Source: CAZWVM01 sp964637705 (GTDB lineage Bacteria; UBA8481). From it: 24,541 nt of DNA. A program made the translations under genes and the position numbers. Of the stretch, positions 1 through 8,319 are shown piece after piece (the first letter of the stretch is position 1; each line of letters begins with the position of its first letter). The stretch covers positions 1 through 24,541 of the forward strand of contig CAZWVM010000030.1 in the NCBI GenBank assembly GCA_964637705.1, given 5' to 3'. The notes below the pieces were generated by a model that saw only the letters and a program-made list of their open reading frames with translations, had not been told where the DNA came from and did not search any database.

Positions 1-1317
1 GCCTCGGCCTCGCGGCCCGTCGGCGACGGCTCCGCGCGCATGGACTTCGGCCCGCACGTCTTTCACCTCAAGAACCCGGAGGTGAACCGTTTCTTCCTCG
101 ACCACGCCTCCGGCCCCTGCCCCACGAAGAAGCGCAACGAGCGCATCCTCGTCCGCGGAGGGCTCTTCCGTTACCCCTTGGAGATCATGGAGGTGCTGAC
201 GCACCTGACGCCGGGCCACGTCCTCTACATGGGTAGCGCCTTTCTCGTCGCGCGCCTCCGCCGCGCGGTCGCGCCGCCCGCGGACACGAACTTCGAGACG
301 TGGGGCGTCGGGCGATTCGGCCGCCCGCTCTACGAGTTCTCGTGCGGCCAGTACACGGAGAAGGTCTGGGGCATGCGGCCGTCGCTGCTCTCCGCGAAAC
401 TCGCCCAGCAGAAGCTCAAGGACCTGCGGCTGAGGGACATCCTCGCGAAATTCGTGGGACGGCGGGGCCAGGAGCAGAAGCAGTACTGGGAGGACTACGT
501 CTACCCGGAAAAGGGCATCGGCGAGGTCTTCGAGAACATGGCGCGGGAGATCGAGCGCGCCTCGGGGCGGCTCGCGCTGGGCGCCGGGATCGAGGGCATC
601 GAGACGGACGGGAACCGGTGCGTCGCGGTGACGGTGAAGACGCCCGGCGGGCGCACCGAGCGCTTTCCGTGCGACGCCCTGGTGAACACCATTCCGCTGA
701 CGCATGTCGCCTCGGCCCTCGCCACGCCGGGCTCCCGGGGATTCCGGCTCGACGAGGCCGCGTCGCTCCGCTACCGCGGTCTCGTCCTCGTCAACGTCGT
801 CTTCGAGGTCGACCGCGTGATGCCGTACGACTGGGTCTATCTCCTCGACCCGATCTTCCGGTGCAACCGGGTGACGGAGCAGAAGAACATGGGCGGGGAG
901 ATGATCCCGCAAGGGCGGACCGTTCTCTGCTTCGAGCTGGCGGCCACGCCGGGCGACGCGCTCTGGGACGCCCCCGACGAGGTCCTGGTGAAGGTCGTGA
1001 AGGAGGACATGGGCCGGATCGATTTCTTCCGCGACCGGGTGGCCTCGGCCTTCCACGTCTCCCGCCTCGACGACGCCTACCCGGTCTACACGCTCGATTT
1101 CGACCGCGCCGTGGTCGACACCCTGAAGAACCTCTCTTCGGCGGAAAACCTCTTCACGACCGGCCGGCAGGGCCTCTTCCTGAACAGCGACATCCATGAC
1201 TCGATGGAACTGGGGCTCAAGGCGGCCGACGCCGTGATGGAGAAGCGCGGCACGGCGGAGTGGTACCGTTTCGCGTGGGACTACGTCATGGGCAAGATCG
1301 AGCGGAAGGCGTCGTGA
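1..1317 (+). CDS. FAD-dependent amine-oxidase-type oxidoreductase, 5' end outside window
   Basis: The reading frame is open from base 1, so the ATG at 40 is internal and the N-terminal FAD-binding GxGxxG region lies outside the window. The visible 438 residues resemble the protoporphyrinogen-oxidase/UDP-galactopyranose-mutase-like flavoprotein superfamily. They contain an HVFHLKNPEV segment near the start, a Y-x-x-KVWGM motif about residue 118-125, a YPEKGIGEVFENMA substrate-domain motif about residue 167-180, and a late FTTGRQGLFLNSDIHDSMELG segment that looks like the C-terminal FAD-contacting motif (TGR.g...n....G). The substrate cannot be told from sequence; heme, carotenoid or sugar-nucleotide substrates are all possible. 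Its TGA stop overlaps the GTG start of trkA in a GTGA junction, so the two are probably cotranscribed. Confidence 0.8.
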   Translation, partial: ASASRPVGDGSARMDFGPHVFHLKNPEVNRFFLDHASGPCPTKKRNERILVRGGLFRYPLEIMEVLTHLTPGHVLYMGSAFLVARLRRAVAPPADTNFETWGVGRFGRPLYEFSCGQYTEKVWGMRPSLLSAKLAQQKLKDLRLRDILAKFVGRRGQEQKQYWEDYVYPEKGIGEVFENMAREIERASGRLALGAGIEGIETDGNRCVAVTVKTPGGRTERFPCDALVNTIPLTHVASALATPGSRGFRLDEAASLRYRGLVLVNVVFEVDRVMPYDWVYLLDPIFRCNRVTEQKNMGGEMIPQGRTVLCFELAATPGDALWDAPDEVLVKVVKEDMGRIDFFRDRVASAFHVSRLDDAYPVYTLDFDRAVVDTLKNLSSAENLFTTGRQGLFLNSDIHDSMELGLKAADAVMEKRGTAEWYRFAWDYVMGKIERKAS

Positions 1318-2687
1318 ACGCGATCGTGGTCGGCGGAGGCATGGTGGGGCTGCACGTGGCCCGGATGCTCAGCGCCGAGAAGCATGACGTGAAGGTGATC
1401 GACATGGATGCCTCGCGATTGTCGCTCATCGAAAGCTCCCTCGACGTCATGGCGATCGAGGGCAACGGCGCTTCGCCGGCGGTTTTGGAGAAGGCGGGGG
1501 TGGGCCGGGCCGATCTCCTCGTCGCCGCGGCCAATCTCGACGAGTCGAATCTCATCGCCTGCGCCCAGGCCAAGGCTCTCGGGGTCGCGCGCACCGTGGC
1601 GCGCCTGCACAACCCGGACTACCTCATGCCCGGCGCCGCCCGCGCCCCGATGCTCGGCATCGACTACGTGATCAACCCGGAGGAGGCGGCGGTGAGGGAG
1701 ATCGCCCGACTGCTGGAGCACACGTGGGCCGTCGACATGGCGGACTTCGCGGGCGGGCTCATCGAGATGATGGCTTTCCGCCTGGCGGGAGGGGACGCGA
1801 TGGCGGGCCGGAGCGTGATCGAACTCGGGCGCCACGCGGCGCGTCGTTCCTACATCATTGCCGCGATCCTCAGGGGCGAGGAACTCATCGTGCCGCACGG
1901 CAGCACCTGCCTTCGCGAGGACGATATCGTCTACGTGATCGGTCGCAAGGGCGCGATGTCGGCCATTTCCTTCCTCTTCGGTCATCCCGACGCCGGGCTG
2001 GAATCGATCGCGATCTGCGGCGGCACGCGCATCGGTCTCTCGCTCGCCCGGTCGATGGAGGAGCGGGGCATCCCGGTGAAACTGGTGGAACCGGACGAGG
2101 AGCGGGTCCAGGAGTGCGCCGCGCTCCTGGACAAGGCGCTCGTCATTCACGGCGAGGGCACCGATCCGACTCTCCTCAGGGAGGAGGAGATGGCCGCCGT
2201 CGATGGCTTCGTGGCGGTCACGGAGCGCGACGAGACGAATCTCCTCTCGGCGGCGCTGGTGCGGCGGATGGGGGGCGCCAAGACGATCGCTCTCCTCCAG
2301 AGGGAGGACTACCGCGTGCTCGCCGATGAACTCGAGATCAGCGCGACGGTCTCGACCGGTTCCGCCACCGCCGACGCGATCCTCAGGTTCCTTCGCCGCG
2401 GCTCCTTCCGGAACATCACGACGCTTCTCTCCGGCGCCGCCGAGATCTACGAACTTGTGGTCGGGGAGGGAGCCGAGATGGCCGGGGGAGCCCTGAAGGA
2501 ACTGAGCGCGAAGATGCCGGAGGGCGTGCTCGTCTGCGCCCGGGTCGGCGTGGACGGCACCGTCGAGATCCCCCACGGCGACTCACGCCTGTCGCCCGGC
2601 GATACCGCCGTCGTCATCAGTCCCTCGCGGAGCGCCGATCAGCTCGAGAGGCTCTTCGGGCTCGCTCGGACGGCTTCGCGGCCCTGA
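1314..2687 (+). CDS. trkA: Trk system potassium uptake regulatory protein TrkA
   Basis: This is the cytosolic, nucleotide-binding gating subunit of the Trk K+ transporter. It is 457 residues long, about the usual size, with two RCK (KTN plus RCK_C) repeats. The first Rossmann half begins at the start codon with GGGMVG at residues 7-12 and acidic residues ending beta-2 (VIDMD, about 28-32). The second half has CGGTRIG at about 235-241 followed by VEPDEER. The GTG start at 1314 was chosen because it opens directly into the Rossmann strand, has GGAAGG about 5 nt upstream, and overlaps the preceding stop codon. A longer frame from 1260 only adds out-of-family residues. trkH follows after 8 nt, so regulator and channel form one transcription unit. 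Confidence 0.96.
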   Translation: MNAIVVGGGMVGLHVARMLSAEKHDVKVIDMDASRLSLIESSLDVMAIEGNGASPAVLEKAGVGRADLLVAAANLDESNLIACAQAKALGVARTVARLHNPDYLMPGAARAPMLGIDYVINPEEAAVREIARLLEHTWAVDMADFAGGLIEMMAFRLAGGDAMAGRSVIELGRHAARRSYIIAAILRGEELIVPHGSTCLREDDIVYVIGRKGAMSAISFLFGHPDAGLESIAICGGTRIGLSLARSMEERGIPVKLVEPDEERVQECAALLDKALVIHGEGTDPTLLREEEMAAVDGFVAVTERDETNLLSAALVRRMGGAKTIALLQREDYRVLADELEISATVSTGSATADAILRFLRRGSFRNITTLLSGAAEIYELVVGEGAEMAGGALKELSAKMPEGVLVCARVGVDGTVEIPHGDSRLSPGDTAVVISPSRSADQLERLFGLARTASRP

Positions 2688-2695
2688 CGGACGTG

Positions 2696-4210
2696 ATGAG
2701 CCCGCGACGCGCCGATGGGCGGGCTCCCTCGTTCGTCACGATCCGCTTCCTGGCCCTGATCTCGATCTTCGTCGGGCTTTCGATGATTCCATCCATCGTC
2801 TTCGCCGTCCTCGATCAGGACGTCGAGGGCGTCGGGATGCTGCTCACGGCCTTCTTCGCCGCCTTCGCGGGGTTCCTGATCGACCGCGGCCTGCCCCCGG
2901 GCGGCGAGCCGTCCGCGAGGGACGGGTATTTCATGGTCACGAGCGGGTGGCTTCTCGCGGGCGTCTGGGGCGCGATTCCCTACCTCCTGTCCGGATACGC
3001 CGCCTCGCCCGTGGACGCGTTCTTCGAGTCGATCAGCGGCTTCACGACGACGGGATCGACGATCTTCCGGGACGTGGAGGCCTTGCCGCGCTGTATCCTG
3101 TTCTGGCGCTCCACGACTCACTGGCTCGGCGGCATGGGCATCATCGTCATGGCCATAGCGATCCTTCCGGCCCTCGGCATCGGCGGTTACACGCTCTTCG
3201 CGGCGGAAGTGCCGGGGCTCGCGGTCGAGCGGCTGAGACCTCGCATCGCCGCCACGGCGCGTCTCCTCTGGGGCGTCTATGCGCTCCTGACCCTCGCACA
3301 GACGCTCCTGCTCTGGCGATTCGGTTCCGGCATGCTGCTCTTTGACGCCGTCAACCACGCCTTCGCGACGCTCGCGACGGGAGGATTCTCGACGCGCAAC
3401 GCCTCGCTCGGAGCCTTCTCGCCCCTCGACCAGTGGATCACGGCCGTGTTTCTCCTCCTCGCCGGCGCCAACTTCACGCTTCACTACCGCGCTCTCTCCG
3501 GGAAGCCGGGAGAGTTCCTGCGGAACGAGGAATTCCGGCTCTACGCCGGCGTCGTCGCCGCCTTCACGCTCGTCATCACCGTGTTTCTCGTGTCGGAGGG
3601 GCGGGGCGTGGAGCCGGCATTGCGCGCCGCTTTTTTCCAGACCGTCTCCCTCATCTCGACGACGGGCTTCGTCTCGGAGGACTACGAACTCTGGCCGCCC
3701 GCCACTTTCAGTCTCATTCTCATCATGCTCCTCCTCGGAGGTTGTTCCGGTTCCACCTCCGGCGGCATCAAGCAGGAGCGCCTGCTCTGTCTCTGGAAGG
3801 CCGGTGTCAACGAGGTGCGGCGCTTGCTTCACCCGCGGGGCGTCTTTCTCCTCAAGATCGGCCGCCGAGTCCTGCCGCCGGAAACGAGCGCCGGAGTCAT
3901 GGGATTCTTCGCGATCTACATCGTTTCCTTCCTCGCCGGAACGGTCTTTCTCTCGATGACCGGACTTGATCTTCTCTCCGCCGCCGGCGCCTCCGCGGCC
4001 TCCCTGGGCAACGTCGGTCCCGGACTCGGATCGGTCGGCGCCGCGGACAACTACGCCCACCTCTCGGCCTCGGCCAAGCTCGTCTGCTCCTTCCTGATGC
4101 TGTTGGGCCGTCTCGAACTCATGACCGTCCTCGTCGTCTTCGCGGCGCTTCTGAGGAGGCCGGCGGGTGCCTGGAATCTAGGTCGATTCAGTCCCGGAAA
4201 GACGCGATGA
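2696..4210 (+). CDS. trkH: Trk system potassium uptake protein TrkH
   Basis: This is the membrane-embedded ion-conducting subunit of the Trk system, 504 residues long and highly hydrophobic. All four pore loops of the SKT superfamily are visible. Their filter glycines lie in FTTTGST (G120), FATLATGGFST (G229), LISTTGF (G324) and ASLGNVGPGLG (G441). GCSGSTSGGIKQER, a segment typical of TrkH, lies between the third and fourth repeats. Codons 2693 (GTG) and 2696 (ATG) are both possible starts; neither has a strong ribosome site, and the ATG is preferred. The last 23 bp overlap tail-to-tail with the 3' end of the glycosyltransferase gene on the other strand. With trkA just upstream, the pair should make a complete Trk transporter. 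Confidence 0.96.
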   Translation: MSPRRADGRAPSFVTIRFLALISIFVGLSMIPSIVFAVLDQDVEGVGMLLTAFFAAFAGFLIDRGLPPGGEPSARDGYFMVTSGWLLAGVWGAIPYLLSGYAASPVDAFFESISGFTTTGSTIFRDVEALPRCILFWRSTTHWLGGMGIIVMAIAILPALGIGGYTLFAAEVPGLAVERLRPRIAATARLLWGVYALLTLAQTLLLWRFGSGMLLFDAVNHAFATLATGGFSTRNASLGAFSPLDQWITAVFLLLAGANFTLHYRALSGKPGEFLRNEEFRLYAGVVAAFTLVITVFLVSEGRGVEPALRAAFFQTVSLISTTGFVSEDYELWPPATFSLILIMLLLGGCSGSTSGGIKQERLLCLWKAGVNEVRRLLHPRGVFLLKIGRRVLPPETSAGVMGFFAIYIVSFLAGTVFLSMTGLDLLSAAGASAASLGNVGPGLGSVGAADNYAHLSASAKLVCSFLMLLGRLELMTVLVVFAALLRRPAGAWNLGRFSPGKTR

Positions 4211-6314
4211 AGTCCCGCGTCGAGAGGTAGAGTTCGTCGTCGAGCACGGCTCGACCGCGGCCGGCCGCGGCGTCCGTGAAACCCAGCGGCTGGAAGAAGC
4301 GGAGCCAGAAGTCGCCGGCGGCACGGGCGCGCGGCTCCCCGCCCGAGGCCGGGCCGCGCGCGGCGAAGGCCTCGAGCCCGTCGAGCCGTCCCGCGATCGC
4401 GGCGCGGGTCTCCCCGGGGAGAGGACCGAGCCACGCGGCGACCTCCTCGGCCGCGACGCGCCCGTCCGGGTATCCGTGCCTCGCGTTGATCATCGAGAGG
4501 AGATTCAGCCAGGCGAAGGAGAGAACGAGGCGCTCGGCCTCCCCGGCGGAGCGTTCCGCGTGCGGGTGCGTCTCGCGCAGGAACTCGTTCGGCCCGGAAT
4601 CGCCGGTCCAGGAGGAGGCGAAGCCAACCGGGAGCGCGGGCATCGGGCCGCGGCCGAGGACGAACGCGGCGGCCTCGGCCACCGTGTCCGGGTCGAGGGC
4701 CCGGCACCAGGGCGGGTCCGCGGGGCCGTGGATGACGAGGCTCCGCGCCGCGTGGGCCCCGGTCCAGCCCGAGGCGACGCGGCCGGCGAGGGTCAACGAC
4801 GGCGTGCCGCAGGCGGCCGCGATGTGGACGGTCGAGGTGTCGGGGCCGACGAGAAGCGCGGCGCGGGCGACGAGCGCGCGGGTGAAGGCGAGCCCGCCGC
4901 GCGCGGTCGCGTCCACGGTCGGCACGGAGGTGCGCTCCGCGATCCAGCCGTTGCGCTCGGCGTCGGCGGGCCCGCCGATCCAGACGATCGCCAGGCCGAG
5001 CCGGGAGGCGAGCCGCTCGGCGAGCGGCGGCCACCGGTCGCGGCGCCAGCGCCGGCGCGGGTCGTTCGACCCGGTGTGAAGGACCGCGTAGGGCCTGTCG
5101 GCGAGGCCGGCCTCCGCGAGCAGAGAAGCGGCCCGCTCCTCGGCGCGCGGCTCGGGATCGAACCGGATTCCGAAGGGGCAGCGGCCGAGCCCGGCGCGTC
5201 GCGCGAGGTCGGCGATGTTGCCGAGGGGAGGTCCGAACTCGCCCGGCGGCGGCAGGAGCCGTTCGGGCCGGCGGTGCGAGAGCGAGGCGGCGAGCGACGT
5301 GCACCAGAGGAAGTGGAAGAGGTTGCCGCCGAGAACCGGCGCGCCGCCGGCATCGTAGGAGAGCCCCAGGACCGGCGCCTCGCCGTGCGCGGCGGCCGTC
5401 GCGTAGCAGGCCGCGCGCGCGGTCGCGTGGAGGTTCACGACGAGGTCGTGGCGCCCGGCGCGGAGGCGGTCGGCGAGCTGCGCGATCGCGGCGCGCGCCA
5501 CCGCCCCGCCCTCGATCCATTCGGAGCGGCGGGCGACGAGCAGACGATGGGCCGGTCCTCGCCTGAGGACCTCCGCGGCTTCCTTCTCGACGAGCCAGGT
5601 GATCTCGGCGCGCGGGTACCGTTCGCGGAGAGCGGCCGCGGCCGGCGTGGCATAGAGAACGTCGCCGATCGAGGAGAGTTGGATGACGAGGATGCGGCGG
5701 GCGTCGGCCGGGGGCGTGACCCAGGCCTGGCGGATCGGGGGGTCGTCGTCGAAGGTGTGCCGGCCCTGGCGGGCGAGAGCCTTCTCGACGAGGTCCGGAT
5801 CGATCGATGACGGCGCGGAAACCGAGAGCCCCGCGTCGGGCAGCGTCTCGGCGTCGTCCCCGCCGGCGATCGCGCGCTCGGCCGCGTAGCCGCGCAGGGC
5901 GGCGAGGAGCGGCGGGTTCGCGGCGAGCGAGGGGTCGAAGAGGATCTCGAGGCGCTCGCGTGCCGCCCGTTTCAACGCGGCGGCGACGGCTTCGAGGGTC
6001 TCGGCGCGGATCACTTTCTCGGGCGCGATATGGGTCTCGAGCGCGGGGCGGCGCGCCCCGGCGAGCCGGGATTCCTCTCCGTCGAAGACGACGATCCCCC
6101 CGGCGCGGTCGCGGAAGGCCTCGGCGAGGTAGCCGAGCCCGAGACCGACGAGCAGGGGTCGCTCGGACCGGCAGGCCGCCGCCGCGCGTTGCGCCTCGGT
6201 GACCGGGTCGTAGAGGCTCGTGAGGCCGCGCCCCTCGTAGCGAAGGGCGGGGGCGCCCGAGCGGGCCGGCACGATCTCGGCGGCGAGAAGCCCGAGCGAT
6301 TCGGCGAGCGTCAC
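4188..6314 (-). CDS. Three-part glycosyltransferase: Maf-like N domain, GT9 (heptosyltransferase-like) core, unknown C-terminal domain
   Basis: The protein is 708 residues. Residues about 1-185 contain SLYDPVTEAQRA (33-44) and LLVGLGLGYLAEAF (54-67), then a strand ending VVFDGEE. This pattern resembles the N-terminal region of motility-associated-factor (Maf/DUF115) proteins. Residues about 207-553 are a GT9 ADP-heptose:LPS heptosyltransferase-type fold, with ILVIQLSSIGDVLYATPA (208-225), LHTGSNDPRRRW (412-423) and the donor-site segment VGPDTSTVHIAAACGTPSL (489-507). Residues about 554-708 form an unassigned tail with conserved-looking aromatic segments. The GTG start at 6314 overlaps the TGA of the upstream gene (GTGA), so it is translationally coupled to it. 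Acceptor and sugar are unknown; location between flgF and flagellin suggests flagellin or surface glycan modification. The ORF upstream of 6314 in this frame is Arg/Pro-rich and overlaps the other gene, so it is not coding. Confidence 0.85.
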   Translation of the reverse strand: MTLAESLGLLAAEIVPARSGAPALRYEGRGLTSLYDPVTEAQRAAAACRSERPLLVGLGLGYLAEAFRDRAGGIVVFDGEESRLAGARRPALETHIAPEKVIRAETLEAVAAALKRAARERLEILFDPSLAANPPLLAALRGYAAERAIAGGDDAETLPDAGLSVSAPSSIDPDLVEKALARQGRHTFDDDPPIRQAWVTPPADARRILVIQLSSIGDVLYATPAAAALRERYPRAEITWLVEKEAAEVLRRGPAHRLLVARRSEWIEGGAVARAAIAQLADRLRAGRHDLVVNLHATARAACYATAAAHGEAPVLGLSYDAGGAPVLGGNLFHFLWCTSLAASLSHRRPERLLPPPGEFGPPLGNIADLARRAGLGRCPFGIRFDPEPRAEERAASLLAEAGLADRPYAVLHTGSNDPRRRWRRDRWPPLAERLASRLGLAIVWIGGPADAERNGWIAERTSVPTVDATARGGLAFTRALVARAALLVGPDTSTVHIAAACGTPSLTLAGRVASGWTGAHAARSLVIHGPADPPWCRALDPDTVAEAAAFVLGRGPMPALPVGFASSWTGDSGPNEFLRETHPHAERSAGEAERLVLSFAWLNLLSMINARHGYPDGRVAAEEVAAWLGPLPGETRAAIAGRLDGLEAFAARGPASGGEPRARAAGDFWLRFFQPLGFTDAAAGRGRAVLDDELYLSTRDFIASFRD

Positions 6315-7303
6315 GGGCGCGATGCGCCGAGGCCGGCGGCGTCGAGGAGGACGCGGCAGCGCGCGGCGAGCGTGTGTTCCCGGCGGACCCGTTCCCGTCC
6401 GGCGGCGATGACCGCGCGGGCGCGGGAGGGATCCGCGATCAGTTCGGCCGCGATCCGCGCGGCCTCCGCTCCGGATCCGACCGCGAAGATCTCGCGGCCC
6501 GGCTCGAGGTGGCTTCCGAGGAGCGGCACCGACTCCGCGATGACGCAGGCGCCGGCGGCGATCGAGTCCCAGACGCGCGGCGCGATCGCGTTGATCCGGT
6601 GGCTGAGCGGCACGAGCGCGACCTGGCCGCCGAGCAGAGCGGCGGTCTCCTCGGGCGGCGTCCATCGGTTCTCGATCTCGATCCGGCCGGAGAAGTCGGC
6701 GTTCTGCGCGGCACGAAGCCAGCCGGGACCGATCACCTTGACGGGAGGAAGCGAAGCGGGGAGCGCCCGGCAGAAGTCGGCTAGGAAGGCGGCGCGGGCC
6801 GGCGACGCGGCGCCGTGCAGGACGACGTGGGACGGATCGCGGTCGGCGGGGTCGAGGAAGGCGGTGGCGCCCCACGGGAGATAGCGGCAGCCGGGTGATT
6901 CGAAGGGCGGGCCCTGGAAGGAGAAGAAGAGGTCATAGTGCGGCGCCGAATCCTTCCAGTAGTCGTAGGCCGGATCGAGGGCGTTCTCGAGGAGCCAGTA
7001 GGCGGTGCGGATGCCGGCGTTCCGTACGGCGTCGACGAGTTCCGTCGGAAGGGGGGAGAGATCGAGGAGGAGTTCGGGCGGCTCGGCGCGGAGCGTTTTC
7101 CAGAAGGTCGTGAGGATTTCCTTCCCGCGTTCGGAGGCCGCGAGACTGGCGGGAAGATCCTGGGCGAGGACCGAGAGCGACATGTCGCGGGCGGCGCACC
7201 CGGCCGACGAGAAGGCGCGGACGAGGTGAGCCGCGAACCCGGAGCGGCCGCCGGCAGCCGGGGCGGTGATCCAGACTCGCGTCGGTCGTGAGGGACTCGG
7301 CAT
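6311..7303 (-). CDS. CgeB-like glycosyltransferase (GT-B fold)
   Basis: The 330-residue product resembles the CgeB/spore-maturation-type group of family 1-like glycosyltransferases. The N-terminal half has an alternating strand/helix pattern with LLDLSPLPTELVDAVRNAGI and TAYWLLENALDPAYDYW, followed by YDLFFSFQGP and a CRYLPWGATAFLDP segment typical of the family. The C-terminal half carries the donor-binding signature APRVWDSIAAGACVIAES and the terminal ELIADPSRARAVIAAGRERV. It starts with ATG at 7303 and heads the minus-strand two-gene operon, overlapping its partner by 4 bp. Its promoter region is shared with the divergently transcribed flagellar rod gene. Donor and acceptor cannot be read from sequence. 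Confidence 0.85.
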   Translation of the reverse strand: MPSPSRPTRVWITAPAAGGRSGFAAHLVRAFSSAGCAARDMSLSVLAQDLPASLAASERGKEILTTFWKTLRAEPPELLLDLSPLPTELVDAVRNAGIRTAYWLLENALDPAYDYWKDSAPHYDLFFSFQGPPFESPGCRYLPWGATAFLDPADRDPSHVVLHGAASPARAAFLADFCRALPASLPPVKVIGPGWLRAAQNADFSGRIEIENRWTPPEETAALLGGQVALVPLSHRINAIAPRVWDSIAAGACVIAESVPLLGSHLEPGREIFAVGSGAEAARIAAELIADPSRARAVIAAGRERVRREHTLAARCRVLLDAAGLGASRP

Positions 7304-7311
7304 CGCGAGGC

Positions 7312-7317
7312 ATTATG
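7312..7317 (-). promoter_or_regulatory. Possible -10 element for the glycosyltransferase operon
   Basis: CATAAT lies on the minus strand 8 nt before the ATG at 7303, in otherwise GC-rich DNA. It would give a leaderless or nearly leaderless transcript. No convincing -35 box is visible. Confidence 0.3.
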
Positions 7318-7430
7318 GCCGCGCGGGGTGGGAAAGGGAAGGACGGGACGAGGGAAGGGGCGCGCGATTTCAGCGATTTCCAAAGTTGTGCAAAGGGGCG
7401 CGAAGTTGCGTACATTTCAGCCCGGATCTC

Positions 7431-7460
7431 TTGACTTTACAGTCGAAAAGAGACTAGAGT
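7431..7460 (+). promoter_or_regulatory. Sigma-70-type promoter of the flagellar rod gene
   Basis: TTGACT (7431-7436), an 18-nt spacer and TAGAGT (7455-7460) lie just upstream of the rod gene in locally AT-richer DNA. A GAGGAG ribosome site (about 7469-7474) and ATG 7484 follow. No sigma-28 or sigma-54 motif was seen here. Confidence 0.5.
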
Positions 7461-7483
7461 TAGTGCAAGAGGAGTCCGAAACC

Positions 7484-8185
7484 ATGGATGGTTTGCGCAT
7501 CGCGTCCGGCGCCTTGTCGGTCGCACAGACGTCGCTCGACGTCACGGCGAATAATCTCGCGAACGTCAATACCTCCGGGTTCCGGTCCGACTCAGTGCGT
7601 TTCATGACCGGTCCCGGGGGGAGGGGCGTGGAGGTTGGAAGCATTTCCGAATCTACGTCACCCGGGCCGGTTGCGCTGACCGGACGCTCGATGGATCTCG
7701 CCTTGACGGGGGACGCCTTCTTCGCAGTCCGCCAGTCGAACGGGCGCCTTTCCTTCACGCGCGACGGGGCCTTTTCGGTCGACGGGCAGGGAAGGATCGT
7801 GACATCGAACGGGGATCTTCTCGATCCCGCGATCACCGTTCCGGCGGACGCGACCGGCGTGAGCGTGGGTCGCGATGGAACCGTGACGGCTTCGCGCGCC
7901 GACGGCACGACGACGAACCTCGGGACGATCGAGCCGGTGAGGTTTCCGAACCCGGCGGGACTCGAGAACATCGGCGGCAATCTCCTCGCCCCGACGGCGG
8001 CCTCGGGCGCGGGCTACCGTGCCGGGGGCGCCGACGTGCTGCAGGGCGCCTTGACGATGTCGAACACGGACGTGGCGACGGAGATGGTGAACCTCATCCG
8101 CGACGAGCGCTTCACGCAATTCAACGCGACGGTCGTCCGCACCGAGGACGAGAACCTGGGGACGATCCTGGACTTGAAGCGGTAG
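7484..8185 (+). CDS. flgF: Flagellar hook-basal body/rod protein (FlgF/FlgG family)
   Basis: The 233-residue protein is an axial component of the flagellar rod. It has the N-terminal family signature SLDVTANNLANVNTSGFRSD (about 17-36), a central beta-rich region beginning LTGDAFFAVRQSNGRLSFTRDGAFSVDGQGRIVT, and the C-terminal coiled-coil signature LTMSNTDVATEMVNLIRDERFTQF. FlgE/F/G proteins share these elements; size and the absence of an insert favour FlgF, but FlgG cannot be excluded. ATG 7484 was chosen over the earlier in-frame codon at 7328 because it has GAGGAG 9 nt upstream and begins the family signature directly. Neighbouring flg operon genes are absent, so this is an isolated rod gene that converges on flagellin. 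Confidence 0.9.
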   Translation: MDGLRIASGALSVAQTSLDVTANNLANVNTSGFRSDSVRFMTGPGGRGVEVGSISESTSPGPVALTGRSMDLALTGDAFFAVRQSNGRLSFTRDGAFSVDGQGRIVTSNGDLLDPAITVPADATGVSVGRDGTVTASRADGTTTNLGTIEPVRFPNPAGLENIGGNLLAPTAASGAGYRAGGADVLQGALTMSNTDVATEMVNLIRDERFTQFNATVVRTEDENLGTILDLKR

Positions 8186-8189
8186 AAAC

Positions 8190-8308
8190 GGTGTCAGGCT
8201 CCCACATTCCCACATATGAAAATTACTTACGCGTTCCTCTGAAAATTGGGGTGATGCCGTAAATCCTCGACTCAGAACCAGATAGTGGGAATGTGGGAGC
8301 CTGACACC
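8190..8308. repeat. 119-bp palindromic element with perfect 24-bp terminal inverted repeats (MITE/REPIN-like)
   Basis: The left arm 8190-8213 begins GGTGTCAGGCTCCCAC. The right arm 8285-8308 is its exact 24-bp reverse complement. The 71-bp centre is only about 40% GC, far below the surrounding DNA, and contains TGAAAATT twice (8217-8224 and 8240-8247). It starts 4 bp after the flgF stop and ends 11 bp before the flagellin stop. There is no U-tract after the stem and no coding capacity. The structure fits a non-autonomous mobile repeat of the REP/MITE kind; no clear target-site duplication is visible. Confidence 0.85.
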
Positions 8309-8319
8309 CGGCCTAACGT

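Noticed and set aside
2639..4060. 473-codon minus-strand open frame over trkH
   Set aside because: It is charged low-complexity sequence antisense to a clear TrkH.
6315..6875. Upstream extension of the Maf-like/GT9 frame (187 codons)
   Set aside because: It is Arg/Pro-rich, shows no family similarity and lies inside the CgeB-like gene in another frame; the coupled GTG at 6314 begins the conserved region.
7328..7483. Upstream extension of the flagellar rod gene
   Set aside because: It runs through the promoter and ribosome site; the family signature starts at ATG 7484.
8190..8308. Palindrome as an ordinary intrinsic terminator
   Set aside because: The loop is 71 nt and neither strand has a U-tract after the stem, so a mobile repeat explains it better, although it may still hinder transcription.
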